A stretch of DNA of 64,000 bases from Symbiodinium natans (Eukaryota > Sar > Dinophyceae > Suessiales > Symbiodiniaceae), in contig CAJNDS010002630.1 in the NCBI GenBank assembly GCA_905221605.1, positions 209,704 through 273,703 on the forward strand, given 5' to 3'. The position numbers were made by a program, and so were the translations under genes. Below, piece by piece: positions 23,011 to 36,690 of this stretch (the first letter of the stretch is position 1; the number at the start of each line of letters is the position of its first letter). Below the pieces are notes generated by a model. It was not told the origin of the DNA and did no database searches. It saw only the letters and a list, made by a program, of their open reading frames with translations.

Positions 23011-24295
23011 AGCTGCAGCGTCTTGGCACACGCTCTCGACGATGGTTGTTCAGCCCTACCCAGATCCCAACCTTTAGCTTCCCCATGCTGTCTCGCCACA
23101 CAAAGAGAATCAGCCCAACTTGCTCTCGTCTCCTTGTGGCGTTGGGGGGAGCCAGCTGCCTCCGACCTCCCAAGGTGAGGTGCATCATGGGCTGTCGCCT
23201 GTGATGACTTCGAGACCTGCGCTCCGCAACGAAAATCTGGGGCACCGCAGGGTTGCCACACCGCAAATGCGCGTCGCCAGAGCGCACAGGAGACGCAGGG
23301 TTCCGACGGATTTGCATGTACATGCGAGCAAGCGTTTGGAATTGCCCATTAGCCATTTCGACCTCCGGCGAACAGCCAGTGACCCTTGCCATTCTCCCCG
23401 CCATGATCCATTTTGCATGGATTCTGGCAGCATGGGCTCCGGCCTCAGCAGCGGAGTCTCGCTGCCACTCTAGACTCTAGAGTAGTGCCAAGCAATGCCA
23501 CGTGCAGATTGCCAGAATGGGTAAGTTGGTTCATGTCACTGAGTTGCCGTCCGGTACATGCCTTGATGCATGCGTGTATGTATGCAGGTGATCGCATGTA
23601 TATATATATATATATATATTTGTATGTATATGTTTGTTTATTTAAATAGATTTGTTTTGTCTTGTGTGTGTGTGTGTGTGTGTGTTTGTTTGGGTTGGGC
23701 TTTCACGCTTTATTAGCCCTAACATTTGTTTTGACCAGCGCTTCCTCTCTGATTCTTATGTCCCTGCAGGGTATGCGGCTCTCTCTCCTCCCTCCCTCCC
23801 AGGAAAGAAAGACGGGCACGGAAAACACTGAAAGCGTAAGGTGTCGAGCACGAGCCCACCAGTTTTAATGCAGGAGTCCCTGCCCCTGGGTGAAAGTCGA
23901 GCGGCGTGCGCGCTTTGACCAGCAGCGTGGCCGAGCTCTTTGTCAGGGCTGGCTCCTTGTTTTTTCAATGGACGGACCACTGGTGCCGCAATGCTGAACC
24001 TTTTTGTGGCTGTGCTCTTTGTCAGGGCTTGATCCCTGGATTTTTCGCCCCCGTTTTCAGTAGGATCCCAACTTCTTCGTGGCCGGGATCTTTGTCAGGG
24101 CTTGATCCCTGGTTTTTCAGTGGGACCCCCACTGGCTATATGAGAATATTGTTATACTCTCATATTGTTATATCCTTCTATGATTATGTACTTATATTTA
24201 AATGGTATTACATGTTTATATTATTGCCTTATTATAGCATGATATTCGTGTGCATAAGTGTATGCGTATCTTATTATGTGTTCATATCTTTTCAT

Positions 24296-24347
24296 GGAGT
24301 GGTGGCGCAGTCGCATTCAGTTGAATCGCGCGGGTTCAAAAATAGTT
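24296..24347 (+). mobile_element. tRNA-like (SINE-like) sequence
   Basis: tggcgcagtcg fits an RNA polymerase III A box and gcgggttcaaa a B box, about 30 bp apart. The sequence cannot fold as a normal tRNA. A second related copy is at 43768-43825. Confidence 0.5.
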
Positions 24348-24879
24348 TTCGTAGTATATTACATTTTTTGAATTGCTATATTACTATTGTTACCTTATAT
24401 AGTGTATTATTGTGTTATCATTGAATAATGTAAGTATTGTATTATGGTATAGTATGAAGAAATGACAATTAGTATATGATTTCATGATCATGATTTAATG
24501 ATTACGCTTATGTTTCTATAGGAGTATATTACTATATTTAGTATATTTGTATATTATTTTATTATCATATTACCAAATCATTATAGGTCTACTTGAATCA
24601 TTGTTCATGATTACATTATTGCAGCATTGCATAGTCATATCATGATTTGTTAAAACTTCGAATTCTTACATTTTATCTGTGGGAGCAACATATTTCCTGC
24701 ACATGCATTCTCTCCATATATGGCCATTCAGACGCTCTCATGGAAGTTGCTTTGATTCACGTCGGCCTCGCACAGAGACGATGAGACGATTACTGGCTCG
24801 TGGCCCCGAGGTCGCTGCTGGCGCTGAGGCGGCGTGGGAGCTCGCTCATCATGGGAACAGAATCCCCTATTTTTTTCAG

Positions 24880-25005
24880 GGCCCCCTGATGACTTCAGCG
24901 TCAAATGCCGGTTCAGAGTCATTCCAGAGCGTGCAGGCGAAGAACTTGCGTGGCTTGATTGACGAAGGCCCGGAAGAAGGAGGCTGGCCAAAGCCCCGGC
25001 TGCCG
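24880..25005 (+). CDS. Weak exon candidate(s)
   Basis: After a strong polypyrimidine acceptor (attttttttcag) one frame reads PPDDFSVKCRFRVIPERA, and after a further AG a frame reads PEEGGWPKPRLP before a GT. The gap that would be spliced out is only 31 nt, which is implausibly short, so one of the two is probably wrong. A competing 156-codon frame also spans this area (24679-25149). Confidence 0.22.
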
Positions 25006-26895
25006 GTGCAATTCTTGCATTCAATGCTTCTTGACTGCTCGGACGGGCAGAATGTTGTTGTTTTCCTTAGGTTCCCAGAACTTCGAGACGAAGTTGCCAA
25101 GTTTGTGCTGCTGGCAAACCTTAACGATCAGCGTGTGCACGCACACTAACTTCAAAAGTCGCTGGCAGGCAAGCAAAGCTATGCAAGCTCTGGACATTGA
25201 GGGAAGCCAAGGAGGCACGGTCTCATTTGAAGTGCTCTTCATGTTCAGATCGCCAGTTAGCAGGTTGGACAAGGGTGCACAGAGCCAGAGTACGCCAAGT
25301 AAGGACACAAGGACAAATGCCGACCAGCAACAGCAACGCCAGACAAAGAGAAGCAAAGACGCACTGCACCAAACGAGCTCGCAATGCTTCCTCATGCAAG
25401 GGTTCCAAGGCAAAGTCAACATGAAGGGCAAAGACAGGACAAAGACAGGACAGTAAAGGAGCGAAAGTCAGTCGGCACCTTTACTGTATGTAACTTGATT
25501 TAACATTTGCTGTGAGCAAATGCAACATTCGCTACGAGCAACGCTTTACTTACACTTTTTCGAAGCATGCTGGCATACACGTCTCGTGTTGCCGGGCATC
25601 TTGCATGCGCGCACACAACATCTCATTCTTCCTCTAGACACACGGCGTTGCTGCGACAAGCTTTTGTGTACAGTGTCAAGGTCTTCTTGTACAGTGGCAA
25701 GCGTAAAAACACACAGACAAGAACATTCCTTAGGCTTTGGTTCTTTCAGGGCGACTATTTGTAGTTGATTTTGAGTGCTTTTGCGAACTCTAAATTATAT
25801 GGTGAAGTGAAAAAGTTAAGTTAATAGGTATGTAATGTGTGAAAACAAAAAGGAGTTCGTAAGTTTACTGGTCAGCTGAAAATATTCAGCTTAGTCCCAA
25901 ACTTTAAAGCTTAATTAAGTCCAAACAAACTAAACAACAATTTCAAACTGAACGAAAAGCGTTTGTAGTTTGAATAGTTCGTCCAGATCAATGATGCAGA
26001 TAGACAAGCAAACAATTATCGCTAGTATCGTTAGCGAAGAGATCCCCGAACAGTGTGTCAACACTAGTTCAAAAGTAATCCCCACCCCCGAACATTAACC
26101 CCCCCACCCTACCCCCTATATTGAATACCCCCCATTATAGTTCTATTATAGTACATTGGGGGGTTTTTAATATTAGGGGGTAGGGGGGGGTTTAATATTA
26201 GGGGGAGGGGATGGGCCAAGTCGATGTTCCTCGATACTGTCAGCGCGGTTCAGGCGTCTGGGCACACGAAATGCGTAGCAGTCATGCTTTCGGACTCCTG
26301 GGCTTGCGCAACGCAAAAGGGGACACCAATGGTGTGTCGCTGTTTGGGGTCTACGCTCGCCACAAGTATATTATGATGATGAACAAACCTGGGCCCTGGG
26401 CAAGGCACTCCATGACTTAGCGTTGGGTGCCGCTTGCATCCCTGGCTCAGCGGTAAAATTCAGATCCGCTTCCTCCTGCACACGTTTTGTGAAGCCAAGA
26501 TGTGCGATGGCGCTTGGGGAGAGTTTCCGTTGTGGATAAATGCTCGCATTCCGAGCGCATACTCCCATCGGAGCTCTTCTCGAGAATTTGCATTTGGATA
26601 ATCACAACTACGCCAACTATGCCCGGCTTGCACAGGGCTCTGCGAATCAACTCCCCTGAGCACTTAGACTTTAGACCCTGCCACTCCAGTGACTGAACCC
26701 GCCGTGAAACACAGCTGAGTTGGATGGTTGCAGGGTTCTGAAACAGTAGTATGAAGCAAAGCCCAAGTGTACAAGCAAGGCAGTCAAAAGCAAAGAGTAA
26801 AGCTAAACGCTGGCACTGCCTTCAGGTGCACCGCGGGCGGATATCAACACCACAGCGAGTGGTGAGCACTTGGTCGAGGATCCCAGGGCTTGTGT

Positions 26896-26985
26896 TTAGG
26901 GCTTAGAGGGTTTAGGGTTTAGGGTTTAGGGTTCAGGTTTAGGGTTTAAGGTTTAGGGTTTAGGGTTTAGGGTTTAGGGTTTAGG
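26896..26985 (+). repeat. TTTAGGG patch
   Basis: About 11 units with a few indels (gggttcaggttt). The frame just upstream (VHRGRISTPQRVV, from 26828) is a weak exon candidate. Confidence 0.92.
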
Positions 26986-27207
26986 CGCATATTACGAAGC
27001 GTAGTCTGGAAGGAGCTTCTCAGCAACAAGAAGCTCACGCAGGAGGCAGGAGGTTGGCTGTGGCTGTTGGCCCTTGTGGATTGGAAGTAGCCTCAATCAC
27101 TCCAATGCCCGCTTCGAGAACCTAGAACCTTGAGTTTGCTTGCACTGATGCAGCCCCATGCCCTTGTGATGCTGTCGACAGGTCCCTAAGCCAAGCCCCA
27201 AGCACAG

Positions 27208-27811
27208 CTCCAAATGCGCTCCGAGGTTCGTCTGAAGCCCAATGCCGTCGGCTTGATTGAAGCGGGCCGAATCTACGACATCTACATGAAGGCAACGGGC
27301 GGTCTTAGGTATTAGTCTTGGAGGCTGTGGGTGAGAATGTATCTATCAGCGGCATTGAACGACACATTTTTCGCATACATGAAGGAGTTGCATGGGATGT
27401 CATAAATAGGTCAGATCGTGGGTGGTCAGTTGATTGCCGAAGGTACCTGTGTTTGCACTGGGGATGTGTTGAAGCATGAGCATCAGTTGTACTGATATGA
27501 TGATCGACAAATGTTGCTGCGAGATAGGCAGTCTGGAATTGGATACATCATTCACAAATGTTATTCGTCTTGATAAGTTCTGAAATGGGATAGACTGACT
27601 GTGACCCTGACATTTTGCATAGCCACGGCATTGCACAAGGCTGCTCAGTGACACTAAAGATCCCTTTTGTTAAAATATACATGCAGTTCTAGTTTTATGG
27701 TGGCTGAGTTGTTCTTCCCTCATTCTTTGCAGCCGGACATGTTCATCAGAAGGTGCCTGTCGAATGCTTTGGGTTCCTTGTCGCTCCGCAGTTTTGTCTT
27801 TGGGTTGAATG
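27208..27811 (+). CDS. Two candidate exons of an unidentified gene
   Basis: 27208-27301 follows an AG and encodes VRLKPNAVGLIEAGRIYDIY then MKATG before a GT donor. A strong polypyrimidine acceptor (attctttgcag) precedes a second frame from 27733 (AGHVHQKVPVECFGFLVAPQ) that ends in TGA near 27809-27811 with matching phase. No family assigned. Confidence 0.35.
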
Positions 27812-28048
27812 ATTCATCACAGTACTTCGATGGCGAAAAGTAATACAGTCATACAATTGCATTCCTCTATTCTCACTTCTAACACTTTTTTCTAACGGAT
27901 CCCAACATTGAACAGTTGCAAATTGACTAATGACTCTCATAATGCCATTGACATGCACCAATAAAAGTCTCAGTACTCAGAGATTGGCAAGAAGTGCAAA
28001 ACACGTATTAATGTTTTAAATCAATTGCCCACACATGGTTGCAAACTA

Positions 28049-30383
<2,335 letters not shown>

Positions 30384-30386
30384 AAA

Positions 30387-30470
30387 AACCCTTAACCCTT
30401 AACCCTAGACCCTAAACCCTAAACCCTAAACCCTAAACCCTAAACCCTAAACCCTTAATCCTAACCCTTC
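30387..30470 (-). repeat. CCCTAAA patch abutting the CA satellite
   Basis: About nine units with CCTTAAC variants. Confidence 0.95.
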
Positions 30471-30473
30471 GAC

Positions 30474-30513
30474 ACCTCATAGGACTGTCAGTATAAGGGG
30501 GAACATCCCAAAC
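30474..30513. mobile_element. Family 1 element end
   Basis: ataggactgtcagtataagg followed by gggaacatcccaaacc; lies 20 bp upstream of the acceptor of exon 30535-30580. Confidence 0.65.
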
Positions 30514-30534
30514 CCCGAAGCTCTTGACCTGCAG

Positions 30535-33500
30535 GATGCCCAAGTCGGCGCCGGGACCCATGTCTCGGTAGAGGAGAGCAGCTTAGGGTTTAGGGTTTAG
30601 GGTTTAGGGTTTAGGGTTTAGGGTTTAGGGTTTAGGGTTTAGGGTTTAGGGTTTTTGGTTGAGGGTTGAGGGTTGAGGGTTTAGGGTTTAGGCTAGGGAG
30701 AACAAATGCTTTCAAGGCTTTTGGAGTTTGCGCGGGCAACTCTTGACTTAGGGTTTAGGGTTTAGGGTTTAGCAAAAGGGTTTAGGGTTTCGGGTCTAGG
30801 GCGCGAGAAAGGCGTGCGGTTCAGGAGAGTCCTATGTCCAGGGTGCTCGGCTCTTACGACCCATGTGTTGTACATGGAAGGTAGCCTTCTCGAATCCATC
30901 TCGCGGTGTCATGCACCAGATACTCACCTGACCCCCAAACCCTAAACCCCAAAACCTAGGACCCTAAACCCCAAACCTGTGCCCCAGCCCCTGCAGGACG
31001 ATGAGGTGCACTTCGTGGGCGCTTCAGTTGGGGTGAGCATGACGTATCATGGTGCTGAGATTGCACCATGTTTCGGGTTTAGGGTTTAGGGTGTAGGGTT
31101 TAGATGAGGTAACCTGCGCAGCACAACCACCAGTACCTGGCCTGTCGGGTTTGTGTTTTGCTTGTTCTTCTTCCTCTTCTTCTTCTTTTTTCATGCTTTG
31201 GCGGTTCGGTATAGTTAAAAGCTTATAGTCTAATGTAGTGGAGTATAGTTCAATACAGTTTAAGATAGCCTGCTAAAGGTTTGCCTGCCCGCCAGCCTCG
31301 GACAGGGTGCAGTGGCGCAGGGCTGCGCAAACGAGAGTCAGAGCAGTTTAGCAATTGACGCAATCGCCAAATAAAGATGCCGCCTGTACAAGCCTGCATG
31401 GGTTTACCATCTAGCACGGGCAGGTGTGTGACGGGAGACAAGCACAGTCAACTAGAGTCGAGATCGATACAGAGCGCTGCGATAACTCGCCGACAATCGT
31501 TGCACGTCTTGTGCTTCTCGCACATGTAGCGAGTGCTGTGCAATGCACAGCGTCCAAGTCAGTCACGTGACATGGTGGCCCAGTCCAGCATCACTACGAC
31601 AGACTACATTCGACGAACCTGGAAGCTGCTCTGTTGCACTCAGGTCGTGGAAGACTTGAGCGTCCATGCGCAGCACTCAGATACCATGTGTTGTGTGTGC
31701 AGTGATTCCACGCAAGTGACGGCAACTCTCCGATTGCGAGCGAAATATGACGTTACAGGCTGGGAACCTGACGACACTTGACAAGCCTTCCAAACAGCGC
31801 GTATCTTTCTCCACCCAACATTTAGCACAACACTAAACTCTGAGACGTTTCATTCATCAGCCTTTTTGCAGACTGCATTTCTTCACAGACCCTACCAAAG
31901 TGCTGGAAAGTGCAGGACAAGCCACTATGTTACCTAATTCACACCATCCCGAGCAGACTTTCGTTTGTGATGAACGCCTGAGCCCTCTTGTTTCTTTGCT
32001 TCAGCAACAGCGCTTTCCCTTGTACATCTGGCAACAAACATAATTACTCCACGCATGAATTCCGCGAGGTGGAATGCAATTACGATCTTCGTCTTACCGA
32101 GTACCAGTACGGTGAGTGCAGGGCCTGGTTCCATTTGCCTGCCGCTGGTGCTCACATTGTCCGAAGAGTGTCCAGGTCAAGCACAGGAAAATAGTGTAGA
32201 ATTGTGTGTCTGTGTATATGTACACATATTTATATACACATACATTTTATATGCACATTATATAAAAATTATATACAAATTTTATACATATTATATACAT
32301 ATTATATACATATTAGATACATAGATACATAGATACATAGATACATAGATACATAGATACATAGATACATAGATACGTAGATACGTAGATACATAGATAC
32401 ATAGATACATACATACTTACATACATACTTACATACTTACATACTTACTTACATATATACATATATACGTATATACATATACACATATATACATATATAC
32501 ATATATACGTATATACATATATACATGTATACGTATATACATATATACATATATACATATATACATATATACATATATACATATATACATATATACATAT
32601 ATACATATATACATATATACATATATACATATATACAGTATAACATAACAAATTAGATGGGTATAACTTCTTCAACCTCAAGTTTTACTAACGTCAATGG
32701 CAGGGTGGGCTTGTTTTTGCAGCACAAGATTTCGCTGTACTTCTTCGAGAGCTCAAGGATCCCGAAATTGCATCAGGTAGAAAGCAAGGCTGCGAGTTGT
32801 GATGCTGACCCCAAGGTCCGGCAAAGTTGAGGCGCGCTTGTGTGAGACTGAGACCAGCGACGGCCATGGCGGTTTCATGTGCTATCCAGGTCATGCAAAT
32901 GTCATTGTACTACTGTATCTCAACCTGATGACGTGGACCACGTAGATTCACATCCACCCAGGTTCGGGAAGTCGATGATCCTGAGTTTCCCAAAGCAGGG
33001 GTCAGGACCTGGCGGGTGTCATTTCGGAAAGGGTGGGGCCCCAAGATCGCTTGCACGCGGAAAGGCGAGTTCAGCAATCTTGAGAAATGTTTTGTTTTTC
33101 GCTGGCGTATGGGACACGATGCTCGAGTGAGGCAGTGGAAAGAATTCCCAGTTGCAAAAATAGCTTCTTTTTTTCGCTGTGAACGAGAACTCTCTCGAAA
33201 CGAAGGCCTGGACCTCGAAGTTCTCAGCGTGCCGGCCCCACATTCTCCAGCCAGTGTAGGGTTGTTGGGTTTAGGCTTAGGATTTAGGGTTTAGGGTTTA
33301 GGGTCATGGCCTGTTGAAGCGATGTGTCCACAGAGCGTCAACAGCCTGCATCCCTGATGGCTGTAGCTTCAGTTTTTCACTTCTTTTGGGCTTGGGCCTT
33401 GAGGTCTGTCGAACGAGTTTACAGGGCTTGGGCTAGGAACCCACTTCAACACACTGCATCAATCTATTGCCCCCCAACAACCTGACTTACATTTGTGGCA

Positions 33501-34263
33501 GGACAGTGTGGGACACTGTAAATCGCTTTCATCCTTCGAGTGCCGGAAGAAATAGGATCGAGTGCAACAGCAACTTTAGTAGTAAGGTTTAGGGTTTGTT
33601 GTCATGGTTCAAAAGTCACAGTCCAGCCTGGTAAAGGGTCATACAGTTGGCCCAACAAGTGGCGGGCATGGAGCATGCTGCAGCGGCAGCAGTGGAGTCA
33701 AATGCCCAGGCGACAAGTTCCCGCGATGCGTTCAATGTGGCCCGGCTTGTGAGAACTTGCCAGCTGGTTTTTGAAATCTTGGAATGGTTTGGGAGTGCTG
33801 ACGCACAATTCTCACCCGAGCCCCATTCCCACATGCCTACTGCTTGTAACTGGATGACTGATGCAAGGAGTCAGGGGTGAGGTGTGTCCTGAGGTCATGA
33901 TAATTAGGCTTGATTACTGGCTACGAAGCACGGGGAATGCATGACAGGAGCAGCGCTGACAAGTTTGCCTACTGGATTCTTTTTGTTGCCTGAAGTTCGC
34001 TTTCACCAGGTCGCAATCGTGGACATCCTGCTGCTGGCTTAGTCCATGCTCATGCGCATTGTTTTTTTGGTCTGTGCAGCTGTCGGTCCTCCCCCTGTTC
34101 GGCACCAAGGCGCCAGAACAGCCTTGAACTCCGCACTGAAATTGTTGCGGAGATGGAGGCTGGGATTAGTGGCGAAGTTCAGCGTTGGGTTCAAGATCCC
34201 AATCTGCCTGACAAGCCTGGGAGCTTCGCAGTTGGGCCAAGTTTTCTGGCTGGCGCTTCATAG
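30535..34263 (+). CDS. Unidentified multi-exon gene, partial exon set
   Basis: Exon candidates, all +: 30535-30580 ([15 protein letters not shown], donor in a telomere-like repeat), ~30708-30738 ([10 protein letters not shown]), 30997-31032 ([18 protein letters not shown] donor), ~32005-32112 ([24 protein letters not shown] donor after a polypyrimidine acceptor), ~32721-32777 ([16 protein letters not shown], or another frame), 33647-~33800 ([17 protein letters not shown], helical, Ala-rich) and a last exon ~34080-34263 ending TAG ([18 protein letters not shown] then [13 protein letters not shown]). That these form one gene is inferred from order and strand. No family recognised. Confidence 0.42.
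30583..30693 (+). repeat. TTTAGGG array at a probable splice donor
   Basis: The upstream exon ends GTHVSVEES and the putative GC donor (GCTTAGGG) is the first repeat unit. TTGAGGG variants occur near 30660. Confidence 0.9.
32300..32640. repeat. (ATACATAG)n and (ATATAC)n microsatellite
   Basis: Tetranucleotide-based units to about 32400, a degenerate acttacat section, then hexamer (ATATAC)n to about 32636. Confidence 0.96.
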
Positions 34264-34560
34264 GGAGAAATCCCTTTAAGGGATTATATAGGGCCCTCAT
34301 TCCCTCATTCCCTTCTCAGAGAGAACCAGGGGGTCTTTCTTGCTCCAGGATGGCTTGTGCCGCAGTCTCCTGGAGCCACGCAGGCACCAGCAGGGGGCCT
34401 CAGATCTCTGCTGCAGAGCTCGGCTGTTGCAGCCTCGGCCAACCTGGAGGTTTAGGGTTTAGGGTTTAGGCTTTAGGGTTTCGGGTTTCCTGGCAGCTGT
34501 ACGCAGTCCAGTTGCAAAAAGGGTTTAAGGTTTAGGGTCTAGGGTCTAGGGTTTAGGGTT

Positions 34561-34676
34561 TACGATATTCGGGTTTACGATATTAGGGGTACCTTATTCG
34601 GGGATCCTTGTTATAAGGGGATCCCACTATTTTGGGGGGTTTGTGTTAGCGGTCCCCCATTTTCGTAAACCCCAGC
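34561..34676. mobile_element. Inverted-repeat element, family 2
   Basis: gggtttacgatattaggggt at one end and cccccattttcgtaaaccc at the other, with ggggatcc...ggatcccc inside. Related copies: 34770-34898, 41037-41130, 46374-46482 and about 46708-46815. Confidence 0.65.
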
Positions 34677-34706
34677 TGTCAACCCAGACCTTGAAGACAT
34701 TTGAAG

Positions 34707-34998
34707 ACCCATTGACGAAGCATTCAAAAAGTCACTGAAGGGCTTGGAATGCCGACTGCTCAATGAGAGGCCTTATTGGGGGTCCTAATCATAAGCGAGT
34801 CCTACCATTTTGGGGGTCTATTTTTAAAACCCTACACCCTATACCCTAAACCCTAAACCCTAAACCATTCTAGGGGCCCCCTATTTCCGTAAACCCAGAT
34901 GCCAACTGCTCACCGAAAGGCCAGCATTTGTCCGCCAGCCACTTGTCGAGCCCACGCCTCAGTTTTCCCTCAATTCCCAACACACTTGGGAGAGCAGG
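34707..34998 (+). CDS. Two exons of an unidentified gene split by an element-derived intron
   Basis: Exon 34707-34769 encodes PIDEAFKKSLKGLECRLLNE and ends before a GC donor. Exon 34899-34998 encodes CQLLTERPAFVRQPLVEP and continues to TWESR before another GC donor. The 129-nt intron between them is a GGGGGTC...TTTCCGTAAACCCAG element carrying telomere-like repeats. The exon ends around the intron are similar (CRLLNER versus CQLLTERP), so local duplication is possible. The continuation after 35084 is unresolved: the next acceptor (CTAG, 35081-35084) gives a short stop-ending frame or a frame reading SADVLVSEGRVDVAS. Confidence 0.42.
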
Positions 34999-35084
34999 GC
35001 ATGGTACTGTAGGGCCTTGTGGAACCCTAAGCCGTAAACCCTAAACCCTAAACCCTAAACCCTAAACCCTACACCCTAAACTAG
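34818..35084 (-). repeat. Two CCCTAAA patches in adjacent introns
   Basis: 34830-34865 lies inside the intron 34770-34898; 35030-35080 lies in the following intron and ends at the acceptor ctag. Confidence 0.85.
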
Positions 35085-35086
35085 AA

Positions 35087-35980
35087 GTGCAGATGTGCTG
35101 GTCTCTGAGGGGCGAGTCGATGTGGCCTCTTGTCATAGGCGCCCTGATGTGCCGGTTCTCGTGGCCCTGCAGTTGTGAGTTGTGTGCAAAGGTTATCAGT
35201 CGGGTTTTGGTGTCTTGGAGCGGGTCCAGAACTCCATGCATTCTCGTGGACGCCCAGAAATTGCATTCGCCTCCAGCGGTTTGGCATGAAGGATGCCTGA
35301 CGACTGCTTATGCCATGGAAGCTCTGAGACCAGTACACGACTGCATGCACTGCAAGCAGCTTTACTATGATTCTGTGATGTTTGCACGGTGCTGGTGCGG
35401 ATGGCATTCTGAAGGGAGCGCTTTCGAAATACTTCATGAACGCCGAATGCATTCGGATTCGTGGCAGGTTTCGTGTGCTTCCTCCTTGGGTCGTTTTGCC
35501 TTGTGTTCATTGCCGGTCGACAAAGTGTCCACCTCGAAACTTGGATGTGACGATCTGAAAGGATTCAGGGTTCCTGCGGATCTGTTTCTGCGTGAAGTTT
35601 GTGGCATAGAATGTGAAAGGCAGTATCTACAAGCCTGTGACTGCGTGAGCCCACCCCAGAGAGGCCACCCCAGAGCTTTGAAACCCGTTGATACTCTTGC
35701 ATGTGAACTGAGGGCATGTGCAACGACTGCTACCAATGCAGATGCTGCCCGTTTCATCTTCCATCGGTGCCAGCCATGTCCTCACCAAGAGGCCGGAGGT
35801 AGAGAGAAGCCCTGCGCAGATGCTGGTAGGGAAGAACTAGGCTGGCCTATGGATTTTGGAGTCACGGTCTGGGCCAGTTTGGCTGCGGCAGAACTGGCAA
35901 GCAGTAACAATACCGTGCCTTGCGAGCAGCAGTGGGGCATCATGGTACATGTTGCTGTTCGGTTTATTGTACCCCCTTAA
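35087..35980 (+). CDS. Long uninterrupted Cys-rich ORF of uncertain status (297 codons)
   Basis: Second longest open frame outside the simple repeats, beginning just after a CCCTAAA array. The predicted protein is Cys-rich (CSCELC, HDCMHCK, CWCGWH) with no motif I recognise. Against it: codon use is not as G/C-biased at third positions as the confident exons, and a competing frame (SADVLVSEGRVDVAS) opens at the same acceptor. Chance cannot be excluded at this length. Confidence 0.25.
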   Translation: MQMCWSLRGESMWPLVIGALMCRFSWPCSCELCAKVISRVLVSWSGSRTPCILVDAQKLHSPPAVWHEGCLTTAYAMEALRPVHDCMHCKQLYYDSVMFARCWCGWHSEGSAFEILHERRMHSDSWQVSCASSLGRFALCSLPVDKVSTSKLGCDDLKGFRVPADLFLREVCGIECERQYLQACDCVSPPQRGHPRALKPVDTLACELRACATTATNADAARFIFHRCQPCPHQEAGGREKPCADAGREELGWPMDFGVTVWASLAAAELASSNNTVPCEQQWGIMVHVAVRFIVPP

Positions 35981-36521
35981 TCGTGAGACTCCGAAGGCAA
36001 GCAGCGCACCCTCTCTCATGATGAGGACGTCCTTGGCAGCCGCTGCGTAGTTGCCGAAAGACTCCTGATGGTTTAGGGTCTAGGGTTTCCAGAGCCAGCG
36101 GACATGCAGAGCCTGGGTTCAAAAGGCTTTAGGGTTTCAGGGATGTTCCCGAACATGGAGAACCACCGTACTAGCTCCGCAACGCGCCAGACCCATGGAG
36201 CCTCTTGCAGTGCCAACGTGCAGGAGGCACACACTAGCTCCGGCGAGTCGCACAGCGATGTGTCGGAGAACCAGGCGTGGCCTTGCTCGCAGCACAAAAA
36301 CCCTAAACCCTAAACCCCAATGACCTAGCATGAGTCACGCGCTCCATCATCTTAAAGTGCAGCTAGATTAACCATTGGCTGTCTCACGCTTCGCAGGTAC
36401 CAGACAAGCCCAACCACGAGAAATCAATAGAACACGTGCACGAAATTCTTTCACTGGCACGCTTTTCTCCCTGTTTGTGTCATACATAGCAACAAGACAA
36501 GGAATGCAACACGAACACACA

Positions 36522-36690
36522 CACACATTCACATTCACATTCACATTCACATTCACATTCACATTCACATTCACATTCACATTCACATTCACATTCACAT
36601 TCACATTCACATTCACATTCACATTCACATTCACATTCACATTCACATTCACATTCACATTCACATTCACATTCACATTCACATTCACAC
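36522..36690. repeat. (ATTCAC)n hexamer microsatellite
   Basis: About 27 near-perfect units, followed to 36878 by (AC)n blocks interrupted by 'actcattc'. Confidence 0.97.

Larger units (their letters stand above)
23011..27207. other. Gene-poor stretch
   Basis: Contains (AT)n and (TG)n runs (23595-23690), three repeats of 'tttgtcagggct...ccctgg...ttttt' at 23937-24130, an AT-rich zone (24130-24660), weak exon candidates at 24.9 kb, an AT-rich zone (25750-26060) and poly-G/poly-C tracts (26085-26210). Confidence 0.5.

Noticed and set aside
26430-26470. tRNA gene near ggctcagcggtaaaattcagatccgc
   Set aside because: No acceptor stem or T-arm could be paired.
27208-27301. LKPNAVGLIEA as the acyl-CoA oxidase C-terminus
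   Set aside because: The following residues and the next exon do not match the family; no other oxidase motifs nearby.
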